The translations under genes were made by a program, and so were the position numbers. From contig CANCCE010000065.1 in NCBI GenBank assembly GCA_947374505.1, positions 1 to 12,780 of the forward strand: DNA of 12,780 nucleotides, given 5' to 3'. Under the pieces are notes generated by a model, which was not told the DNA's origin, did not search any database, and was given only the letters and a program-made list of their open reading frames with translations. Shown one piece after another: positions 7,476-12,780 of the stretch (positions within the stretch are counted from its first letter, which is position 1; every line of letters starts with the position of its first letter). Source of the DNA: Comamonadaceae bacterium. Its GTDB lineage: Bacteria > Pseudomonadota > Gammaproteobacteria > Burkholderiales > Burkholderiaceae_C.

Positions 7476-8477
7476 CTACCGGGCCATCAAGGGTTTCAGG
7501 AAATACCCCTGTGTCTCAAGGGGTAAGGTGACACCCGTCTGGTGGCCACGCTCCAGCACCTGCCAGTAATAGCGGTAACTGGCGCGGTCGTGCAGCTTGC
7601 CGTGGAAACTGATCGGTGCCCATTGCGCCTTGTCGGCGGCAGCAATCAGCTCGGCGGCCAACTCAATCTCAGCCTGCTGCGGCGCAAAAGCCGCCAAAAT
7701 CGGTCGAATCTGACTCGGGTGAATGCTCCACATGCGGGTGTAGCCCAACTCGCGACTGGCCCGCAGCGCAGCGTTTTGCATGGCGACCAGGTCACTGAAT
7801 TCGGTGACGACGCAATGCGACGGCACTTTGCCGTAGGCATGGCAAGCCGACGCGATCTCTAGCTTGGCACGCAGCACCAGCGGGTGACTGAACTGACCTT
7901 GGCTGCCCATGGCCTCAGCTGGAATGGCACCGTTGTGACTGGAAACAAAGTCCATCAAACCAAAGCTGATGGACTGAACCCGCGGATGCGCCGCCAATTC
8001 AAAGGCGTTGTGCACCGCCCGTGGCGACTCAACCAGCACATGCAGTGGCAACGCCAGCGCAGCACCACCGATAGCCGCCAAGGCTTTTTCCACCTTCAGC
8101 AAATCTGCAGCCGACTCCACTTTCGGAATCATCACATGGCTCAAGCGATGACCGGCCTGGCCCACGATGCTGGCGATGTCAGCCTCAAAAGCCGGATGGT
8201 CCAACGCATGCACGCGAACCGCGACGCGGGCCTCAGGCGCAGCAGCTAACAACAAGGACACCACCAAGGCGGCGTGATCAGCCTCACCACCCACAGGTGC
8301 ACCGTCTTCGCAGTCCAGCGTCACGTCAAACACGCAAGCGCCAAACTCCTCCTGCATGTCGGCCTGCAATTGCAGGCTTTTACGCATGCGCGGCTCAACG
8401 CCGCTGTAGTGGTCGCACACCGGCAAGGTGCCGGCGGCGGCTTGAGCACCTAAAAGAACGTCGCGCGGATGTTGCAT
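7476..8477 (-). CDS. HpcH/HpaI-family CoA-ester lyase (CitE-like; malyl-CoA or citramalyl-CoA lyase type), 333 aa
   Basis: A TIM-barrel lyase of the citrate lyase beta-subunit superfamily. Such stand-alone proteins split or form CoA esters such as malyl-CoA (acetyl-CoA plus glyoxylate) or citramalyl-CoA. Visible features are the acidic FDVTLDCEDGAP (50-61), Arg88 in VRVHALDHP, IPKVESAADL (117-126), the likely Mg-binding Glu150 (HVLVESPRAV) and Asp176 (SFGLMDF), and WSIHPSQI (250-257) near the end. No citD, citF or citC gene is present, so it is not part of a citrate lyase complex. The ATG at 8477 was chosen because the homologous region starts with RDVLLGAQ; upstream frame overlaps mdh. The start has only a weak Shine-Dalgarno and lies 19 bases behind the mdh stop. 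Exact substrate is undecided. Confidence 0.9.
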   Translation of the reverse strand: MQHPRDVLLGAQAAAGTLPVCDHYSGVEPRMRKSLQLQADMQEEFGACVFDVTLDCEDGAPVGGEADHAALVVSLLLAAAPEARVAVRVHALDHPAFEADIASIVGQAGHRLSHVMIPKVESAADLLKVEKALAAIGGAALALPLHVLVESPRAVHNAFELAAHPRVQSISFGLMDFVSSHNGAIPAEAMGSQGQFSHPLVLRAKLEIASACHAYGKVPSHCVVTEFSDLVAMQNAALRASRELGYTRMWSIHPSQIRPILAAFAPQQAEIELAAELIAAADKAQWAPISFHGKLHDRASYRYYWQVLERGHQTGVTLPLETQGYFLKPLMAR

Positions 8478-8496
8478 GGTGAGGCGCCCAGCCGGC

Positions 8497-9483
8497 TCAC
8501 AGCAGGTGAGCAACGCCAGCTTGTTCGTCTTGCAGTTCTTTGAGTGTTTTGTTGATGCACTCTTGGCTGAAAGCGTCAATCGCCAAACCTTCGACCAAGG
8601 TGTACTCGCCGTTGGCGGTGGTGACCGGGAAGCCGAACATGGTGTCCTTCGGGATGCCGTACTGACCATCCGATGGAATGCCCATGGTCACCCATTTGCC
8701 GTTGCTGCCCAGCGCCCAATCGCGCATGTGGTCAATCGCTGCGTTAGCGGCCGAAGCGGCAGAGGACAGGCCACGCGCTTCAATGATGGCAGCGCCGCGC
8801 TTGCCAACGGTTGGCAAGAAGACTTCGGCATTCCAGACTTGGTCGTTGATCAGGTCTTTGACCGCTTTGCCGTTCACCGTGGCGAAACGGTAGTCGGCGT
8901 ACATGGTTGGCGAGTGATTGCCCCAAACCGTGAGCTTTTCGATGTCTGCCACTTGGGTGCCGGTCTTGGCAGCGATCTGGCTGAGCGCACGGTTGTGGTC
9001 CAAGCGCAGCATGGCGGTGAAGTTCTTGCGTGGCAGGTCGGGCGCGCTCTTCATGGCGATGTAGGCGTTGGTGTTGGCCGGGTTGCCGACCACCAGCACC
9101 TTGACATTGCGGCTGGCCACAGCGTTCAGAGCCTTGCCCTGGGCGGTGAAAATTTGACCATTGATGGCCAGCAGTTCAGCGCGCTCCATGCCAGCTTTGC
9201 GCGGCATCGAACCGACCAGCAAAGCGTAATCCGTGTCTTTGAAGGCGGTCATCGGATCGCTGTGGGCTTCCATGCCGACGAGCAATGGGAAGGCGCAATC
9301 TTCAAGTTCCATCATGACGCCCTTGAGCGCCTTTTGTGGGCCTTCGAAAGGCACTTCGAGCAATTGCAAAATGACCGGCTGGTCTTTTCCCAACATTTCG
9401 CCAGAGGCGATGCGGAACAACAGGGCGTAACCGATTTGACCGGCAGCACCAGTGACGGCAACACGGACGGGTTTTTTGCTCAT
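8497..9483 (-). CDS. mdh: Malate dehydrogenase (NAD-dependent, type 2), 328 aa
   Basis: Oxidises malate to oxaloacetate with NAD+ in the TCA cycle; cytosolic. The Rossmann glycine motif is TGAAGQIGYALL (11-22). The substrate loop arginines are Arg95 and Arg101 in VGSMPRKAGMER, the nicotinamide loop is VVGNPANTN (131-139), and LDHNR (161-165) with VWGNHS (187-192) supplies the Asp162/His190 proton relay and Arg165. It belongs to the cytosolic-type group of about 328 residues found in betaproteobacteria, not the 312-residue E. coli type. The ATG at 9483 has CTGGAG seven bases upstream. It is first in the leftward operon and diverges from gntR. Its 5' region carries a plausible promoter, and the GntR half-site array lies directly upstream of that promoter. 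Confidence 0.98.
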   Translation of the reverse strand: MSKKPVRVAVTGAAGQIGYALLFRIASGEMLGKDQPVILQLLEVPFEGPQKALKGVMMELEDCAFPLLVGMEAHSDPMTAFKDTDYALLVGSMPRKAGMERAELLAINGQIFTAQGKALNAVASRNVKVLVVGNPANTNAYIAMKSAPDLPRKNFTAMLRLDHNRALSQIAAKTGTQVADIEKLTVWGNHSPTMYADYRFATVNGKAVKDLINDQVWNAEVFLPTVGKRGAAIIEARGLSSAASAANAAIDHMRDWALGSNGKWVTMGIPSDGQYGIPKDTMFGFPVTTANGEYTLVEGLAIDAFSQECINKTLKELQDEQAGVAHLL

Positions 9484-9562
9484 GACGAAACTCCAGGAAG
9501 GTTGTGAATCAAATTTTGGAAAGCTGCCGCTTTGGCAGGGCCACGGTCTGGCGAAGCCTCGG

Positions 9563-9592
9563 AGTTTACGCGGGAAAACCCCTGCCCGTCAA
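9563..9592 (-). promoter_or_regulatory. Candidate sigma70 promoter of mdh operon
   Basis: Reading leftward, TTGACG (9587-9592, five of six to consensus) and TAAACT (9563-9568, four of six) are 18 bases apart. The predicted start lies near 9556, giving a leader of about 70 bases that includes a small hairpin (CTGCC/GGCAG, 9524-9538). The half-site array ends four bases upstream of the -35, a position suited to an activator or to steric repression. Confidence 0.5.
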
Positions 9593-9593
9593 T

Positions 9594-9621
9594 TTGTCTT
9601 ATGTCTTATATAAGATATCAT
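9594..9621 (+). promoter_or_regulatory. Candidate sigma70 promoter of gntR
   Basis: TTGTCT (9594-9599, four of six) and TATCAT (9616-9621, five of six) are separated by 16 bases, and the perfect palindrome at 9604-9615 fills the spacer. A start near 9628 would give a leader of only about 16 bases. A regulator bound to the palindrome would block this promoter, which fits autoregulation. Confidence 0.45.
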
Positions 9622-9637
9622 TCGTTGCTCTCTTATC
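9596..9637. promoter_or_regulatory. Half-site array, likely GntR operator between mdh and gntR
   Basis: The 7-mer GTCTTAT occurs twice in direct tandem (9596-9602 and 9603-9609), is followed at once by the inverted ATAAGAT (9610-9616), and TCTTATC recurs at 9631-9637. The centre is a perfect 12-bp palindrome, TCTTATATAAGA (9604-9615), extending to 18 bp with one mismatched pair. Palindromes of this size between a GntR gene and its divergent neighbour are usual operators of that family; binding by the adjacent regulator is inferred. I saw no other copy in the window, including upstream of acnA, acnB, the Bug gene or sdhC. Confidence 0.7.
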
Positions 9638-9643
9638 TCAGCC

Positions 9644-10441
9644 ATGTCGACCACTTACAACGCCCCCACTGAATCCCTGCCGCTGCCATCCGAGCCCAGC
9701 ACAGGCCCAAGTGGAACGCCTGCTTTCAGCCCGCTGTACCAACAGATCAAAGTGCTGATTTTGCAGAGCTTGCAAAGTGGCGAATGGAAGCCCGGTGAGG
9801 CTATTCCCAGCGAGATGGACCTCGCTGCGCGCTTTCGCGTCAGCCAAGGCACGGTGCGCAAAGCCATTGACGAGCTGGCGGCTGACAACCTGCTGGTGCG
9901 CCGTCAAGGCAAAGGCACTTTTGTCGCCACCCACGCCGCGCAGCATGTTCAATACCGTTTTTTGCGGCTGATGCCCGACAGCGGCGACACCACCACCGAA
10001 GGCCCGGCAGAACGTCGCATCATTGAATGCAAGCGACTGCGCGCGCCGGCCGACATTGCCCGTGCACTGGGCTTGCGCAGCGGTGACGCCGTCCTGCAAG
10101 TGCGGCGGGTGCTGGCGTTTCAGGGCGTGCCGACCATTTTGGAAGACCTTTGGCTGCCAGCCGCTCCCTTCAAAGGATTGACCGCCGAAAGGCTCGACAC
10201 CTATCGCGGCCCGATGTATGCGATGTTTGAAACCGAGTTCGGGGTGCGCATGGTGCGCGCTGAAGAAAAAATCCGGGCCTTGGTTGCGACCGCACCCGCC
10301 ACGGACATTTTGGACGTCCCAGTGGGCGCGCCGCTGTTGAGCGTCGAGCGCATCGCCTACACCTACAACGACCTGCCGATAGAAGTGCGCCGCGGCCTGT
10401 ACCGCACAGACACGCACCATTATCAAAACTCTTTGAGCTGA
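9644..10441 (+). CDS. GntR-family (HutC/FarR subfamily) transcriptional regulator with UTRA domain, 265 aa
   Basis: A DNA-binding regulator that responds to a small ligand. After a Pro/Ser-rich tail of about 28 residues, the winged helix-turn-helix spans about 29-94: PLYQQIKVLIL, PGEAIPSEMDLAARF, recognition helix SQGTVRKAIDEL (67-78) and wing RRQGKGTFV (86-94). The UTRA ligand domain follows (about 104-260) with LEDLWLPAAPFKGL (166-179) and LPIEVRRGLYRTD near the end. Length is normal. The ATG at 9644 lacks a clear Shine-Dalgarno; a half-site of the operator array ends six bases before it. It diverges from mdh and precedes the photolyase by 11 bases. In related bacteria a GntR gene commonly precedes sdhC, so it is probably a regulator of TCA genes; this rests on context. 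The effector is unknown. Confidence 0.95.
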   Translation: MSTTYNAPTESLPLPSEPSTGPSGTPAFSPLYQQIKVLILQSLQSGEWKPGEAIPSEMDLAARFRVSQGTVRKAIDELAADNLLVRRQGKGTFVATHAAQHVQYRFLRLMPDSGDTTTEGPAERRIIECKRLRAPADIARALGLRSGDAVLQVRRVLAFQGVPTILEDLWLPAAPFKGLTAERLDTYRGPMYAMFETEFGVRMVRAEEKIRALVATAPATDILDVPVGAPLLSVERIAYTYNDLPIEVRRGLYRTDTHHYQNSLS

Positions 10442-10452
10442 CGCTTGACCAC

Positions 10453-12006
10453 ATGACGCTAGCCTGCCGCCACCTGTTGCTGATTTTGGGCGACCAGCTC
10501 GACCCAGACTCATCGATCTTCAACGACCTCGATCCCGCGCTGGACGTGGTCTTGATGGTTGAGGCCGTTGAGGAATCTACCCATGTCTGGTCGCACAAAG
10601 TGCGGACGGCGCTGTTTCTGTCGGCCATGCGGCACTTTGCAGAACAGCTTCGGCTGCGGCAATTTCAGGTTCATTACCGGGCGCTGGACAAACAGAACGA
10701 CACCACTTTGGCAGACGGATTGCAGGCCGCCATAGCAGCTTATAAACCTGAGCGCGTGATCGGCGTGGAACCCGGCGACTTGCGGGTGCGCGCGCTGATT
10801 GCAGCCGCCTGCAAATCAGCCGAGGCGAAGCCCACGCCTCTTGAATGGCGCGAAGACAAGCACTTCTTGTGCAGCTTGCCCGAGTTTCGCCAATGGGCCG
10901 GTACATCGACCAGCCTGCGCATGGAGTTTTTTTACCGGAAGATGCGCCAACAGTACAAAGTGCTGATGGACGGCGATCAGCCAGTTGGCGGTCAATGGAA
11001 TTTCGATGCCGACAACCGAAAAGGTTTCGGCAAAGCGGGGCCGCAAAACGTGCCAAAAGCCTTAGTTTTTGAGCAAGACAGCATCACGCAGGATGTCCTG
11101 CAGCTCGTGGCGCAGCGCTTTGCCGACCACCCCGGCTCGCTCGCAAGTTTCAACTGGCCCGTCACGCGCGAGCAGGCTTTGCTGGCATTAGAAGACTTTA
11201 TTGCCAACCGTCTGCCGTTTTTTGGCGCGCACCAAGACGCCATGTGGACTGGCCTCGATTTCGGCTGGCACGCCCTGCTGTCGAGCTCCCTCAATCTGAA
11301 ACTGCTGCACCCGCTGGAAGTGATCCTCGCCGCCGAGCGGGCGTACCACGAGCGCGACTTGCCGCTGGCCAGCGTCGAAGGTTTTATTCGCCAAGTGCTG
11401 GGCTGGCGCGAATTTATTCGCGGCGTCTATTTCCTGGACATGCCCGGCCTCAAAGAAGCCAATCATTTCGGCCATCAAAATCCCTTGCCGGCTTGGTACT
11501 GGACAGGCGACACCCAAATGAACTGCATGCGCCAGTCCATCAATCAGACGCTGGCCAATGGCTACTCCCACCACATTCAGCGCCTGATGGTCACCGGCAT
11601 GTTCGGCGTCACTGCGCAGATCACACCGCAACAGTTGTGCGATTGGTATTTGGCGGTTTACGTCGACGCGGTCGAATGGGTGGAGTTGCCCAATACCGCT
11701 GGCATGGCGCTGTTTGCCAATGGCGGACGTTTCACCTCAAAGCCCTACATTGCCAGCGGCGCTTACGTCAAGCGCATGAGCAACTACTGCAGCGGCTGCA
11801 GCTACCAGCCAGAGGCCCGTACCGGCACCAACGCCTGCCCGATGACCACCTTGTACTGGAATTTTCTGGACCAGCATGAAACCCGCTTTTCCAGTAACCC
11901 GCGAACGGCCTTGATGGTCAAAAATCTGCAACGCATCGCACCTGAAGAGCGACAAGCGATCCGTGAGCGCGCCGCAGACATGCTGAAAAACCTGAACAAC
12001 TTGTAA
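10453..12006 (+). CDS. FeS-type bacterial cryptochrome / prokaryotic (6-4) photolyase, 517 aa
   Basis: Light-driven DNA repair enzyme of the FeS-BCP/CryPro group, which binds FAD, a DMRL-type antenna and a [4Fe-4S] cluster; the Agrobacterium PhrB member repairs (6-4) photoproducts. The N-terminal antenna domain opens with LLLILGDQLD (8-17). The catalytic domain includes LGWREFIRGVYF (316-327), Trp350, YSHHIQRLMVTGMFG (371-385) and DAVEWVELPNTAGMALFANGG (405-425). Cluster ligands are Cys358, Cys446, Cys449 and Cys462; compared with PhrB (350, 438, 441, 454, from memory) the offset is a constant eight, and His374 and Trp398 match PhrB His366 and Trp390. All key residues are present and the length is normal. 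It starts 11 bases after gntR without a strong ribosome site, so the two are probably co-transcribed. It lies between the regulator and sdhC, an unusual neighbour for TCA genes. Confidence 0.95.
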   Translation: MTLACRHLLLILGDQLDPDSSIFNDLDPALDVVLMVEAVEESTHVWSHKVRTALFLSAMRHFAEQLRLRQFQVHYRALDKQNDTTLADGLQAAIAAYKPERVIGVEPGDLRVRALIAAACKSAEAKPTPLEWREDKHFLCSLPEFRQWAGTSTSLRMEFFYRKMRQQYKVLMDGDQPVGGQWNFDADNRKGFGKAGPQNVPKALVFEQDSITQDVLQLVAQRFADHPGSLASFNWPVTREQALLALEDFIANRLPFFGAHQDAMWTGLDFGWHALLSSSLNLKLLHPLEVILAAERAYHERDLPLASVEGFIRQVLGWREFIRGVYFLDMPGLKEANHFGHQNPLPAWYWTGDTQMNCMRQSINQTLANGYSHHIQRLMVTGMFGVTAQITPQQLCDWYLAVYVDAVEWVELPNTAGMALFANGGRFTSKPYIASGAYVKRMSNYCSGCSYQPEARTGTNACPMTTLYWNFLDQHETRFSSNPRTALMVKNLQRIAPEERQAIRERAADMLKNLNNL

Positions 12007-12108
12007 GTATTGCGCAAGCTCAACCCCCAAACGCCACACCAAGACACCCACCGACCCAAGAATCAGTCCTATTTGAATCCAATTTCCCGGAATAAATCCC
12101 GACCAAAC

Positions 12109-12122
12109 CTGACCCAGGTCAA
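12109..12122. promoter_or_regulatory. FNR/ANR-like box upstream of sdhC (candidate)
   Basis: CTGAC-CCAG-GTCAA is an inverted repeat in which four of five pairs match, with the spacing of the FNR/CRP family (consensus TTGAT-N4-ATCAA; GTCAA-type half-sites also occur). It is centred about 38 bases before the start expected from the TAGAAT element downstream, near the position of class II activator or repressor sites. Succinate dehydrogenase is oxygen-controlled in many bacteria, but the match is imperfect and this is tentative. Confidence 0.35.
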
Positions 12123-12141
12123 GATTCATGTTGCGTTGCAA

Positions 12142-12147
12142 TAGAAT
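12142..12147 (+). promoter_or_regulatory. Candidate -10 element of the sdh operon
   Basis: TAGAAT matches the -10 consensus at five of six positions, 58 bases upstream of the sdhC start. The -35 position (TCAAGA at 12119-12124) is poor and overlaps the FNR-like box, consistent with an activator-dependent promoter. The 199-bp gap before sdhC holds no coding sequence, no clear terminator for the photolyase gene and no copy of the TCTTAT half-site. Confidence 0.4.
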
Positions 12148-12205
12148 TTGAAACTGAGCAGCTTTTGTTACCAACCAGTGACTCAAAAAATATAGAAAGC
12201 CAAGA

Positions 12206-12652
12206 ATGTCCGAATCTGCGACAACCACCACGAAGAAGCGGCCCGAGTTCCGCAACATCAACGCCTTCACCGATCTCCCGAGTTATCGCCTACCCGCACC
12301 CGGTTGGGTTTCTATCCTGCACCGTGTCAGCGGTGCTGTGATGTTTGTCCTGATGCCCTTCGTCATCTGGATGTTCGACACCTCCATCTCATCGGAAATC
12401 TCGTTTGCGCGCTTCACCAGCGCCTTCAACATCGGCATGCTCGGCCTTCCTGGCTTCATCTGGAAGCTGGTGGCACTGGCTCTGATATGGGCTTTTCTGC
12501 ACCATTTCACAGCCGGCCTGCGCCATCTCTGGATGGACGTTAGCCACAAGGCGGTCGAACTTCAATTTGGCAAAAACTCGGCCAAAACGGTCTTGGCCAT
12601 CAGCCTGACGCTGACAGCAGTGCTCGGCGCTAAGCTGTTCGGCCTTTATTAA
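12206..12652 (+). CDS. sdhC: Succinate dehydrogenase cytochrome b556 subunit SdhC, 148 aa
   Basis: Membrane anchor subunit of complex II, which passes electrons from succinate to ubiquinone. The family signature RPEF...YRLP...SILHRVSG is present (12-43); Ser36 and Arg40 have the spacing of the quinone-site Ser27 and Arg31 of E. coli. HHFTAGLRHLWMD (99-111) is the second signature, and His100 is the probable haem b ligand, seven residues before His107 as in E. coli. Three membrane helices lie at about 40-60, 80-103 and 125-146. Length is normal for Burkholderiales, with a short polar N-terminal extension. The Shine-Dalgarno is weak. The next gene, sdhD, begins 21 bases after the stop, and the catalytic subunits are expected beyond the right edge. 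Confidence 0.96.
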   Translation: MSESATTTTKKRPEFRNINAFTDLPSYRLPAPGWVSILHRVSGAVMFVLMPFVIWMFDTSISSEISFARFTSAFNIGMLGLPGFIWKLVALALIWAFLHHFTAGLRHLWMDVSHKAVELQFGKNSAKTVLAISLTLTAVLGAKLFGLY

Positions 12653-12673
12653 TCCAGTCATAGGAACACCAGC

Positions 12674-12780
12674 ATGTCTGTTAATTACGGCTCAAAACGC
12701 ATCGTTGTCGGTGCCCATTACGGTTTGCGCGACTGGCTCAGCCAGCGCGTGACCGCCGCGCTCATGGCGCTCTTCACCCT
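12674..12780 (+). CDS. sdhD: Succinate dehydrogenase membrane anchor SdhD, first 35 residues (cut by window end)
   Basis: The second membrane anchor of complex II, which with SdhC holds the haem and quinone. The visible part contains the typical SdhD start, VVGAHYGLRDWLSQRVTAA (11-29), leading into the first membrane helix. AGGAA lies nine bases before the ATG at 12674. The gene follows sdhC by 21 bases in the same operon; about 85-90 further residues would be expected beyond the edge. Confidence 0.92.
   Translation, partial: MSVNYGSKRIVVGAHYGLRDWLSQRVTAALMALFT

Noticed and set aside
8476..9507. Long open frame (343 codons) on the plus strand opposite mdh
   Set aside because: The minus strand encodes an unmistakable malate dehydrogenase; the opposite frame has no recognisable domain and is a by-product of GC-rich codon use.
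9524..9538. Small hairpin CTGCC/GGCAG in the mdh leader
   Set aside because: Five base pairs only, with no T-run and no riboswitch-like surroundings; no function can be supported.
9638..10513. Open frame of 291 codons opposite gntR
   Set aside because: It overlaps the whole GntR gene antisense and its product is low-complexity without family features.

Overview
The window is a chromosomal central-metabolism locus of a betaproteobacterium, most likely Burkholderiales and probably Comamonadaceae (Rhodoferax, Polaromonas or Variovorax type). This is judged from the protein sequences (type-2 malate dehydrogenase, AcnB and AcnA side by side, a Bug-family binding protein, SdhC/SdhD) and from the order mdh | gntR - sdhCD. 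No database search was possible, so the taxon is an inference.

Layout. Everything left of about 9.5 kb runs leftward (minus strand) and everything right of it runs rightward. Leftward from the divergent control region come mdh (malate dehydrogenase), a CitE/HpcH-type CoA-ester lyase, a small secreted protein with an MliC-like pattern, and acnB. These are closely spaced and probably one operon, closed by a clear intrinsic terminator at 4194-4223. Next come a Bug-family solute-binding protein, a TauD/TfdA-type Fe(II)/2-oxoglutarate dioxygenase and a carboxymuconolactone-decarboxylase-like protein. They form a tight three-gene unit that looks like an accessory cassette between the two aconitases. 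Last is acnA, whose 3' part lies beyond the left edge. Rightward come a GntR/HutC regulator, an FeS-type bacterial cryptochrome/(6-4) photolyase, and the start of the succinate dehydrogenase operon (sdhC, then sdhD cut by the right edge).

How it fits together. Malate dehydrogenase, aconitases A and B and succinate dehydrogenase are all TCA-cycle enzymes. The 160-bp region between mdh and gntR holds an array of GTCTTAT half-sites, including a perfect 12-bp palindrome. The array sits between the -35 and -10 of a plausible gntR promoter and just upstream of the -35 of a plausible mdh promoter. The simplest reading is that the GntR protein controls both directions of this TCA locus. A DNA-repair photolyase 11 bp behind gntR, and the Bug/TauD/CMD cassette, are the parts that basic TCA metabolism does not explain.

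No tRNA, rRNA, CRISPR array, insertion sequence or phage gene was seen. There is no gene-free stretch over 300 bp. The largest gaps are 185 bp (1578-1762), 160 bp (9484-9643) and 199 bp (12007-12205).
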